The notes under the pieces were generated by a model. The model was not told the DNA's origin and made no database searches. It saw only the letters and a program-made list of their open reading frames with translations. From Turbatrix aceti (lineage: Eukaryota; Nematoda; Chromadorea; Rhabditida; Panagrolaimidae), in assembly GCA_963969345.1 (NCBI GenBank), contig OZ017768.1, positions 10,890,193 to 10,954,192 on the forward strand: a stretch of 64,000 nt of DNA, read 5' to 3'. This document shows, in pieces, positions 21,134 through 31,980 of this stretch. The translations under genes were made by a program, and so were the position numbers. The stretch's first letter is position 1. Each line of letters begins with the position of its first letter.

Positions 21134-23614
21134 GACGGGTAATAGAAGATCGAATGGAGTAAAACTGTGGGCGAATCAGTTTTTTGTCTTCGTCGTGAAA
21201 TTTTGCGCGCGTACGAATTTGGCGCCATTTTTTTGAGTGAGACATTGTAAGAGTGTACGATAGGAATTGTACGCACATAGTGTGATGCAGTAATTATCTT
21301 TTTTTGTGTAAAATATCGTATTTTATAAATCTTACGGTGGTTTACATTCAATAAAAAATTCTGCAAAATTAAACGTTTTTTAGTGAGTTGCGTTTCATTA
21401 ATGATTGCTACTTCAATTGGAGGTGAAATATTTTCAAAGGTCCCCCCCCCGCAGTCTGATCCGTGCAAATATCACAAATCTCGTCTCACAGCTGTTGGTT
21501 GTTGGTTGCGTATCCCACCCCAACCACTCTCACCACCGCAGGGGAGGAGTAACCAACCCACAGTGTACCTCTGACTTGTAAATACACATCTTGCCGGCCA
21601 ACACACCAACACCTGCAGGCCGGCCTGCTGTTCGAGCCCTAGGGGGGTGGAGGGGAGACAAAAGTGTTTTCCGCCGGATGGATGCCTGATGCGATAGCCT
21701 CCTGGACTGGGTGATCGGTGCAGCTTCCTTCGTCATCATCCTGGCCAGCGGCGGCTGTTGTTATTGCCCTGGCAGTGGGCAGAAAAATGCTGGCAGCAGT
21801 GTTGTTAGCTGTCATCCTCGGAAGCATCCCGACAAAGATAATCTGTTCCACCTTTTTTTATAGTTTTTTTGTTGTTATTCATCGCTGAACAGATTCGTTT
21901 CTATTTTTTTCTTTCTTTCGTCCCGTCCCGCCAGCCAATTTTGATACCTTCCTCTTTTTTGATGACTTTTCTCTTGAATTTGATTATAAAATGTTTATTT
22001 ATTTATTTATTTATTTCACCATTACTCAGTGGTTAGTTATCATTAGACCAGATGTTAGGAGGCACAAATGACGTCCACGTAGGCGTAAATGTCTCGATTA
22101 TAAAATGTATGAACATCAAAATATTTGGTTATCCATTTTCTGGAAGTATTTAGTAAAATTTTTCTTACTAGGATAAAATATTTCCCGGTTTATTTAGTCA
22201 TTCTTATTTATCCCAAGTATTTACAGAAAACCGCAGATGTTTTTTATGTGCAAGATTTTCTTCAGTTATTTTAGCTGAGTTTTCTGTAAATATTATATAA
22301 CAAATACAATACTTGAACCGATCGACTGTTTTTTTTCGGGGGAAATATCAATTTGTCTTGTAGTTCCTTTTCCCAACTGTCTTCTGGGTTTCCGTCGGAC
22401 TAGATTACCTTATTCCTGGGTTTCACTCATCACATCGTTGTTCAATGGTTTGTTTGCACTCAGTTGGAGAAATTTCACAGGGCAGGGGTTGTTGAAGAGG
22501 TGAGGAAGGAGGAAAAGGAGGTCTCGATGTGTTTGGGCTCTGACTGGATCATCGGCAATCATCGTAGACCAGTTCGTCAGCAGAGGGGAGGAGTGCTTGT
22601 GTTTTTTACCTCGCACCCTCACTTGAAGATAGCGAGGGAAGCATTAACCGGAGGGGAAGTACAAGGACAAAAACGAACACCCGTCTCCAGCTCCCGGTCT
22701 CTCGCCCATCCTATCTCCTGTCGTTCAGCCGGCTGGCGACAGCCCTGTGCTTCGTTTACTTGACTATTGCTTATTGCCAGCTTACTTGTGGAATGAGGGG
22801 GAATGGGAAGACCAAATCGCCAAAATGTTGTAGTATTTTCCAATGGCGATTTAACTTATAGGATTCCATGTAATGCACCAGATTAGTGTGGTATAATTTT
22901 TGTTGCTCGTTCCATAAATTCACGTGTGGCAGATCAAAATAGTTTTTTTCCGGAAAAACTCAAACAGGCTTCTCTTACTACTAGCTTTGACTTTGCTTGG
23001 AACCGAAACGCAGTTTTTTTGTTAAAAAAATGTTTGTATACTGATTCTTACAAAGCAAAACCCATGCAGCGAAAACCGGTTCAGTTATATTTAAAAATTA
23101 AGTTTGCGTTTAATTCACACCGTTATAATTTAATAGCAACATTTTTTTAAACTGTCTGTCTTGATGATTACAAAAATGCATTGGGGCAATATTTTTTGCT
23201 TGTTTTGGAGAGTATTTATGGCACTAACTGTCCGTAATAATTTTCTAGTGGTGGTTTGAATTCATCTTATTTTACAGGTTAATCACATTTCTGCTGCGAT
23301 TTTGTAAATATTAAAAAATTCGCCAAGCGTCGTGTAACGCTATTTAAAATTCCGATTTTTTGCATACGATTTTTGTCGTACTATCAAAAACTGCATCATT
23401 TCGTTTTTTATAACAAAGCCCCTGGGATATTTTATTATGTTTTGTTTTACTGAACTCGTTCAAAAATGTGTTTACTATGTACATTATTTTGTAACACGAA
23501 ACGTGCGATTTATATACGTAATACATTTTCGTGATTTAGTTTCAATGTCCTTACATAAAAATATCACATTACATCAATTGTGCCCTTATTGCAGTTTAAA
23601 AACCCCTCCAAATC
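21134..23614. other. Intergenic DNA upstream of profilin
   Basis: No coding exon was recognised. It contains the promoter side of zinc-finger copy B, GC-richer patches at 21480-21840 and 22480-22760, and a non-LTR retrotransposon tail at 21995-22095. The 99-codon frame at 22464-22763 begins with TTG and has no family resemblance. A TTGCAG acceptor at 23588-23593, 21 bases before the profilin ATG, points to a 5' UTR splice. Confidence 0.5.
21982..22108 (-). mobile_element. Non-LTR retrotransposon tail, copy 2, with target duplication
   Basis: The insert (about 21995-22095) begins with a (TTTA)n tail and continues CACCATTACTCAGTGGTTAG on the plus strand, so the element is in minus orientation. 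It is flanked by the 13-bp duplication GATTATAAAATGT (21982-21994 and 22096-22108). Only about 100 bp of the 3' end was inserted, a typical 5'-truncated copy. Confidence 0.85.
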
Positions 23615-24178
23615 ATGTCCTGGGCAGATCTTGTGAACAACAACCTTCTCGGCACCGGCCACGTCTCGAAGGCAGCCATCATCGGCCTCGACGGCTCCAT
23701 CTGGGGCAAGAGCGACAACTTCAACATTGACGGCGCAGAGGCTGCGGCCGCAGCTAAAGGCTTTGTCACCAAGGATGCTCTTCTGGGCACCGGGCTGCGA
23801 TTCGAAGGCCAAAAGTACTTTGTCCTCAACGCAGACGACGAGCGAGTCATCGGCAAGAAGGCTAGCAATGGCTTCTTTATCTACAAAACGGGAAAAGGTT
23901 TGTTTTTGCGTGATGTATTATAAATACAAATCGAAATGCAATGTCTGAAATTTTTCACGCTTCTGACTTAGACATCGGTTAATTTATAAATAAATGTTTA
24001 ATTCCAATTTGGATATTTTTTCTAATCAGTATTTTTTGTTTATCAAATGTACATCATTATCAGTGAAATTTTTGTTTCAGCATTGGTCGTTGGAGTCTAC
24101 GAAAACGGCGTTCAACCTGAAATGTGCAGTAAAACCACCGGTGCATTGGCAGATTATTTCAAAAGCATCGATTATTGA
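23615..24178 (+). CDS. Profilin
   Basis: Profilin binds actin monomers, poly-proline and phosphoinositides and promotes nucleotide exchange on actin. Two exons, join(23615..23897, 24081..24178), encode 126 residues, the normal size. The start MSWADLVNNNLLGTGHVSKAAIIGLDGSIWGKS carries the family's N-terminal helix and conserved tryptophans. The central sheet LRFEGQKYFVLNADDERVIGKK and the C-terminal helix TTGALADYFKSIDY are also typical. The single intron is phase 1. The ATG is favoured because it gives the canonical profilin N-terminus. Confidence 0.95.
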
Positions 24179-25002
24179 TTATCATATTACCAGTCCAACA
24201 TAAACCAGTTTCTGTTTTATCTTTGATATTTTCTTTCAACTATTTTTTTCAATGACAATAACTCCAGTTTTGCTACTGTAATAGCCTGCCGATCGAGGTT
24301 GGGCCTGTAGTTTTGCATTGATATCGCCCCTTCCAGTGTTTCCTCCCCAATCTATTATTTTTTTATCAACTATGACAACGACAAATATTTGCCATGCAAT
24401 TGCCTTTTCTTACATCATTGTTCTATTGATATTTACGTGACATTGTTTTTTCTTGCAGCAAAAATTTATATTAAAATATTTCATTGTGATAATATCGGGC
24501 GGTTTGCTTTTTTTTGCCATTTGTTAAACAAATATGTATTTGTTTTTAAATAAATGATTTATTTAAAAAATGTCAAGGGCACACAGAGTTTCAAAAATTG
24601 CAGACTGCACAACGAATGTACAGTTTAAAAATATTATATGTATTGATGAAACTGAGATCATGAATCAAGACGTCTGATTGTGAACAAGACGAATCAAACG
24701 GTTTCTGACAAAATACGACCGTTTATTACATAACAAGTCTTGTCGGGCCCTTCGGGCTTTTTCTTCAGCAGACCTTGTAAATGTTACCACTTTACAGAGT
24801 GTATGCAGTTTGTAACAATCATCTTATGTGAGTAAAAGTAAATATATTTATGCACTCGGATTGAACGTCATACAAAATCCTTAATCACCGGAAAAAAACA
24901 AAACAAAATTTTAAAAATATAATGCGGTATCTGAAGGCGTAGCTTTTCCCGTACCAACTACCCGTAATTAAATATTTTTTGCAATACATGTTGGCATACA
25001 GT
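24179..25002. other. Convergent 3' region between profilin and the LHFPL-like gene
   Basis: AT-rich DNA without a coding frame. The two neighbouring genes point at each other, so both 3' UTRs and poly(A) sites are expected here. A GGGCCCTTCGGGC stretch followed by T residues near 24755-24770 resembles a small hairpin, but no function can be assigned. Confidence 0.5.
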
Positions 25003-26365
25003 TTATGAATCCATAGAATTCCTCTTCTCCGCAGTGCCATTGGGATTGAGGGGCCTGAAAGTTCTTTGCGCAGACAGTCTTCTTCCGCCGTGGTGGCCCT
25101 GGGAAGGCCCTGCACCAGTTGGAGTGCCCGTGCTGCCCGGATCGGCAGACTGGCGACGAAGATTGCTGTCGATCATGGCTTCGGCGTCGAAACTGTATCT
25201 TCCAGGCAACGCGCCAGATGTTGAGTCGCCCTGGTACCGGTTACGATAAGTGCCGTAGGAAGTTGGTGGATCGAGATCCCGTCCTCCACAGAGAGAAACC
25301 ACGGCACAGAGAAGGAGCAGAGCAGATCCGATCAGCATCGCGATGTATGGCCAGCCTATTTCACATGTTCCTAAAAGTTTTATCGCTTTTAAAGAAGAAA
25401 TCGAACAGTTAAAATATGAAACCAAGAAAAAAATACTAACCAAGAAGATAACTACCAGAATGGGGACCACACGCGTCGCGGACCTCTGGATTGTTCCAAC
25501 CAAGAGGGTAGACGAGGCAGCCGGAGCACACTGCCAGAGCTTAAAAAAAACTTCCGTTGGTTTTTTGAAGTAAAAAAACCTACCGGCAACGACCTGCAGC
25601 AATCCGACAACAAATGCTGAATTTTTTGAAATGATGTGTTTGATGCAGCACGCAGGCACCAGCACAAAAGATAGCACCATTGTGAGGATGCATCCGGCTA
25701 GAATCAGGACTGTAGATATCTGCCAGTAAATGGATGGGATGTCGTTGAAGGTCGCGTATCGACCACAGATGTTTTCCATTCGGAACTGTTGTGTTGTCTG
25801 GAAAATTATAAGGTAAGCATTGTTGTTTATGTGATAAATACCGTTAACCAGTTTTTGGAAGTAATTATAAAAGAAAAAAGTTTAAATGCAATCTTGAAAT
25901 TTATTGTAGTCAATTCAATACATCAAAAAACCGTAATCTACAATATTCGGAAATTTTAAATTGTTTTATCATGAAAAATGTGACAATTTTTTTTACCAAT
26001 TTTTTCAGAACATTCGTATAAAGATATTTTGAAATCCAAGTTATGTATAATTTTTAGGCATAGTATTTTACTAAGGAATGCCAAATGAAAATAATTTTAG
26101 TTATCAAAAACAAATATTGTTTTTAAAAAACTGTTTTTATAACCCCCAGTGCATGAAGTGTTTCGCTTAAAAAACTTACAACATTAAAAGTAGGATAATT
26201 GCAGCGTCTAAAGCTGCCAAAAAACACCGTATTGTTCCTCCCGTTGAGGTAAAGCGTACCAGAAATCCAAAACGGCAGATAGAAACCCACGAGTACGCAA
26301 CTTGATGCCAACAAAGAAAGCACAACCCAGTAATAGCCAATGACCGATAATCCCGTGTTTATCAT
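25003..26365 (-). CDS. LHFPL family tetraspan membrane protein
   Basis: LHFPL proteins are four-helix membrane proteins related to claudins and PMP22; vertebrate members partner with hair-cell channels and GABA-A receptors. Four exons, complement(25003..25370, 25456..25539, 25584..25797, 26180..26365), encode 283 residues. Helix 1 is [19 protein letters not shown]. The first extracellular loop carries the Cys pair (RRCNYP, NICGRY). Helix 2 is [20 protein letters not shown]; helix 3 covers [20 protein letters not shown]; then YPLGW and a Cys (DACGP); helix 4 is [19 protein letters not shown]. The G-L-L-Q-x-x-A-G-L and L-x-Y-P-x-G-W motifs match LHFPL. A long Ser/Pro/Arg-rich cytoplasmic tail follows, which most family members lack. 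The ATG at 26365 sits just before helix 1; the frame stays open to an acceptor at 26459, so an extra N-terminal exon is possible. Confidence 0.85.
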
Positions 26366-29300
26366 GACGGAATATTTATTTATGACAGATGGATGAATCG
26401 ACTCGGGTGCAGGCGCAGCAATAATTTGTTGGCAGAACAGCCTCTCTCCAGTTTTCACTGCAGAAATGATTGTTGCGGTCGAGTTGGGTTGGGTTGGTCA
26501 GATAGACTGAAAAATTCCGGATAAAAATTAGTTAACGCATAGTAAGACACACGCATTATTACCGCAACACATGTGTCCCATAGTCTGAGCCTGAGTTTGA
26601 CGGAGAATGAGTTTGGCAACAAGACCGAGGCAAGTGTTTTGACTAAACCAATTTCCAGATGACGCGTCAGTGTTATTGATACTCTCAGAGCTTTTTGACC
26701 CGGAAACACAGGTGCACAGAACAAGCAGACAGGTAAAAAGTTTCCCAAAAAATGGAAACAGTGAAAATTGATATCATACGACGTGGGAAAAAAGTCGATG
26801 GATGCATTGAAAAATCGAGTAAGCCTTTTTTTCAAAGGAAGTGAAAAATGATAGGACGGGAAAGTGAGAAGATAAATGAAGGGGTTCTTGTCTGCATACC
26901 AAATAATCGTCAGTTGTACATCAAGAACATTGGGTGTTTTTTAAATTAACAAAAAAAATTCAGTTAGGTTTTGTTTTTACAAAAAAAAATGATAAAAATT
27001 CAGAAAAAAACAACACCACACAGTTTAGTCCTTGTCAACAAACAACGATAAATTCGCCATAATCAGTTAAAAAATCTCCAAACAAGCATTCTAATGTAAA
27101 ACCAATCAAAACACACTTAACCCTAAAATCTCATAAATAATCCTCATACTGATTCACTGTTTTTAAATTTGCTTTAATGCCGCTCAAAAAGTCGCGATGT
27201 TATAAGAACTCCTTCAAAAAATACGCAGTGTACATAGTTTCTGTTGCCCGTGGAACCCCTTGACCGCATGGAGCATGCCCCGACCAAGAGAGGCTTACAA
27301 GTTCAGATCCGTCTCGGCCGCAGCAGCCGCCGAAGCTATTACTTTTAAAATATTCCCTTTTAGCCGATGTGCCGTTGTTGTGCGTTGTCATCGTCTGCGC
27401 AGCATAATAATGCCCGAAATGAAAATTGGTGCTGACACAACACCCTTTTCCCCTGCCTGGTCTGGCCATGTGCATGGAAGGGAAGAGGAGGGGTATGGGA
27501 TGTCTCGTCCGGCTTCTCGCATACTTTAAAAAGTTTCGGCATATAACCTTGGGTTTTTGAAAGTAAAAACTCGAAAAGAGGAAATATTTTTGATATGAAG
27601 ACCAAATTTATCCGTATGTTAAAATTTCATGAACACTGTTGAAAAGAGTGTTCAATGAACAGCAAAATCAAATTTTTTAGTACGAAAAATGTAATCCTTC
27701 AGTTTTTCTAAAAAGAAAGAATTTTTTAAGGAGCAAGCGTTTTGAAAATAAAAAAAGTCTTATCTAGGAAACACAGACATCCGTTTGTTTAATTTTTTAT
27801 AAAAAAAAACGCAAAACTGCAAAAAAAACAATTTTTGAAGTTGACGAAACCCTTTTGGTTTTTGAAAACAATGTCCTACAGTTTTTTTCCAAATTTCTAA
27901 CAAAACGTAAAAATAACAAGACAGATCAAACCAAATCAAATTATATCATCCCTGTCGCTCACATCAAACCTCTCTGCCACGCATATATATTTATCTCTCA
28001 ATTTATTTGTCATGGTGACTGATGTGATGCGTCTCCCGTCAAAGTCAGCCATCATCGAATCGAGCCCAGTGACATTGATAATTATTGCATCGCTTCAAAT
28101 GTGTTTTATGAATGAATGCAGAAGGGAAAGATGGACACAGATAAATATTACAGGCGTATCAAATTTCAACCGGACAAGCAGCCGGATGGGAAATTAGCAG
28201 CATGACCTGCCGGCAGAGTCGCGCAGTCAAAGGCGACTGCCCGGGGCCCGGCCATCTTGACGAAGAAAGGGTCGGTCGGGCACAAATCTCGGTCTGGTCA
28301 TTATTGTGGTTTGGTAATTTATGCGCGAGCATGTGTGAGGAGGGGGGAAAGCGGGTATGGTAACATGCGCAAGCAGAAGGATGGACAGGATGAACGATGG
28401 TTTTAGGAAGCGGATGAGGAGATGGAAAAGTGGGCGCCATAACAGTCTACAAATCTAGATAAAATCAAATTTATTAGCCGGAAATAAATTATCTGAACTA
28501 TTTTTTTGTGATGTTTACTTGGTTAAAAATTAATTTTTATTTTTGGTATTGTTTGTTTTGCACACAATTGTAAATTTTGTATAGTTTTCAAATAATAATT
28601 TTTTTGTGTATACAAACAAATTATTATAGTTTGCATATCAGTATAATTAAAAAAATTATATTGAAATACGATTATTTTTCAATTATAATCCTGCAGTTTT
28701 CTTTGTAATCAAAAAGATAAGTTTTTTTTTTATCAAAAAACTCATATTCTTAATCCAGTCAAAAGCGAATCAAAACTGTGTTTGAACAGTTGTCAAAATA
28801 TAAATCTGCTTCCAATTAAGTTTCCAGAAAAACATATTTACGTTCAGTTAGCTAATTACTCACAATGAGGATAATTTTTTTAATCCTCATAGTTCAGAAT
28901 ATTCTTCCAATTTTTAATACCTGAAAACAATTTAATCCTAAAAGATGTGTCCTTCTCAGTTTAAATTCCCTGGTTTCTATTCTGAACAAATCAGTTTAAA
29001 AAAATTACATTTCTTTCAATTTTTGTCCAAAATAAAATCATTTTGGTCCTAAAAAGGATACAAAAAAGAATACAATCCGACATGTAGTCCTAAAGTGTAA
29101 ACACTGCATCCATCTGCTAGCTTTCATCCGTCTACGTGCACAAGAAGTGTGCTGTTCGGAAAGTGTAAGTAGCATGCTACACACCCTTTTTTTCCTGTGT
29201 TTCTTTTTTTCTTTTTGTTGTTCACTAATCTAGCACTCCTAAAACAACATCTCAGGCAGCATGGTAAACCTAATTGTGGAAATCTGTGTATTTCACGCAT

Positions 29301-30438
29301 AAGACAACAAGCGCACATTTCAGTCAGTACTAAACACACTCAAGATTGTTGTTTTCCAAAAAGTTTGGAGTGTACCAAAGGCAATTATTGGAGCCCAAAA
29401 AAAGCAACATGGAAAACGAAAGAAAAACGAGCACCGCTTTATTCAACGCACTTTTTAAAAAACAAAAAGCCGGTAAACTGTTGTCCTTTTTTTGTTCACT
29501 AGCTAACAAAAGCATCAGCATTGAAAAAAAAACTTTTTATAGTCTGCCTCCTCCTCAAATTTGGATTTCAAGCGGACAAAAAATAAATGCATTATGATTT
29601 CGTGCTAGTGTTTAATCCAGTTATGCCTTCAGACCTTTTCCATCGACGTTCAGAAGTTTGACAAACATCAAAAACACGGAACCAAAGACAGTTAGAATTT
29701 TTGAAGACAGTCGACAGACTTTGCGTCATAGATAGAAACATGAAAACAATTCAGAAATTTTGAACTACGCATCCTTTGGATACGTTTACATTTTTACATT
29801 TATTACTCTTACTCGTGCTTAATTATTCATCACAAAAATTAGAGATAGTGAAAAGTTATCCTTTGGACAGAACAGGGTTATTTGACGTAAAAAATATGTA
29901 GATAACATTCGTAGCTGATCGCACTAACAGCAGTGGTAGCACCATTAAATTCGCGTAAAAGTCAAACAGATGGTTCTGCATCTGGTAACAAGTCTCCTGG
30001 TTGCCACTTTTTACGATTTGATTTTCGTACAGTTTTTTTTTCTAAAAATCTGAACAAATATCGTCGAATTGAGCGCGCGCAAAAATCATCGTTGCAATGT
30101 TAAAAAAATCAACAATCAAATGGAGGTTAAGCTTTGAATTAAATAGAAGATGTCGCACCTGTGTCATTTTTGGACAGAAAGACAGTTACACCTAATTTAG
30201 CAAAACGTTATATTAAAGAAAAAAATGTTGATTTTTGTTAATAATATTTTTGCATTTGCAGAGTTTGTTTGCATTCATGTACGGTCACCATGTTGATCTG
30301 TAAGCTTGTTTGCAAGGCTGTAAACGATCTCTGGCAAGGCCATCTTTAATGTTTCACATTAGTAAATTCACAATGATAATTTCACTTGTGAAAAATGTTG
30401 GCATGATCTAAATTCACATTGATTAGCTTTGATCATCA
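26366..30438. other. Gene-poor region, 4 kb
   Basis: No exon chain was found on either strand. The DNA is AT-rich with long A and T runs, interrupted by GC-richer islands at 27240-27500 and 28190-28440 that may be regulatory. A TTCTGCAG acceptor at 26459 fits a 5' exon of the LHFPL-like gene somewhere to the right. Open frames here are short, often non-ATG, and unlike known families. Confidence 0.45.
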
Positions 30439-30738
30439 CAGAATTTAATTATTATTATTATTTTTTTTTATTTCACCATTACTCAGTGGTTAGTTATCAT
30501 TAGACCAGATGTTAAAAGGTACGAATGATGTCCCCGTAGGTGTAAATGTCTCGATTCGTTTTGGTCGCGATTTCTTCTTTCCCATGGAGAACTAGGATGA
30601 AGATTAGCGGGCTTAGCGTATCGCCTTGCCGTACTCCTTTCTGCGTTTGGAGCTCCGCCGTCCTGTCGCCGACTTTGACTGCCGAGTTTCCAGCTGCATA
30701 CAGCCATCGCACAAGTTCGGTGATGCCCAGAATTTAAT
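30439..30738 (-). pseudogene. Truncated non-LTR retrotransposon with reverse-transcriptase remnant, copy 3
   Basis: The insert (30450-30727) lies between 11-bp duplications CAGAATTTAAT (30439-30449 and 30728-30738). On the minus strand it encodes VRQGDTLSPLIFILVL, the conserved reverse-transcriptase region found in LINE-type elements, followed after an apparent internal deletion by RDIYTYGDIIRTF and a stop. The noncoding tail then matches copies 1 and 2 (CACTGAGTAATGGTG) and ends in A/T repeats. It is 5'-truncated and lacks the YADD catalytic region, so it is dead. Confidence 0.85.
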
Positions 30739-31980
30739 ATACATATTATATTGTATTTTTTTGGAACTCCAATAGCAATGAATACAATAATTTTTGTACA
30801 AAAATCCAGAATGACAAAACTGTGGGCTTGAATTGATTGACAAATATGTAATATTCAGTTTTTAAATTTTTGCGCTTTATCCAAGACTGAATTTCCGGAA
30901 TTCAAAGTTAACATTTATTTGTCGGCATCTGACATCCAATGACAAGCAATTTTTTGCGAATTGTTGCAGATTTTGTTTCCATTTATGTACTGTTACCATG
31001 AACTGACAACTTGTGAGGACAGTTATAAATAAAAAAAGAAAGATAATAATTTTGTAAATATCAACATCGCTAATTTTTTTGTTCACAACTAAGCCGTTAT
31101 TGTTTTATTTTAAATATGTCGGTGTTGATTATGATAACATATTAAATTTCACAATTATGGAAAATATGGATGTCCTAACCGTTGACAATAAGTTTTCATT
31201 ATTATAACAACCAGTGGGTATGCAACTGTTGTTACAATAAGCAATAGTGATCGATCCCCTTCACCCTGTTCGAAGTCATCCACAGAAGATAAAACACATC
31301 ACTAAAACAAAAATTCTTGCACGCATCATCATACTCAACAACGGGACGGGTCCTGTGTATCGATTTTTTTAGAAGTCGCACAATGCATCCCATCCCGTCA
31401 CCGCCCGCCCCGCAAGGATTGCATGCGCGTGTTGTACGCGGTCGAGGGACAGGCCATACGAAAAACCGGGTCAGAGCAACGCAACCCGATACCGCAGTGC
31501 GTTCATCTGACGAGGAGAGATGCAGACACAGAATGTTTCAGGCGGCGGCAGGCCTTCATGTCTTTTTTCTTAGTTTCGGTCCGGGAAGGGGTATGGAACG
31601 GGGCGGACACGGGACACACTTCGGCCTTTCAACACGGGCCGCACCGCACGCACCGTGTGGTGGCTGTCTCCGTTCCGCTCGTCCGTCCCTATGGTGGTCT
31701 TTCTCTGCAGCTTTTGTCGAGTCGGACCCGTCCCGCTTACTCAGCCTGCCTTCGGCGGAGTCGACAATAGTGCAACCAACGATCGACTTGGCTTGTACTT
31801 TTTGCAGGGCACTTTTCGGTTTCGTTCACGAGATTTTGGATTTTGTACGATTTTTTTTGGGGGGGAGGTTTCTAAACTCGACAGATAAATATAACGTCAT
31901 TAATGCTAACTGGACATTGTTGATACGTTTTTATTCACGCAGCCTCTTGATTTTTTTAATACGCTTTACTTTTTTTAGTC
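30739..31980. promoter_or_regulatory. Upstream region of the integrase-derived gene
   Basis: The left half is AT-rich. A GC-rich island spans about 31370-31760, followed by a T-rich tract and a TTTTTTTAG acceptor ending at 31979, two bases before the ATG. The island is a plausible promoter or 5' UTR exon. Long frames across it (up to 223 codons from a TTG) exist in two phases and show no protein family, so I read them as composition effects. Confidence 0.45.

Noticed and set aside
22464..22763. 99-codon frame in the profilin upstream region
   Set aside because: Non-ATG start, no motif, no splice partner.
24736..24776. Bacterial-style terminator hairpin after profilin
   Set aside because: Short imperfect stem followed by T residues in AT-rich eukaryotic DNA; expected by chance.
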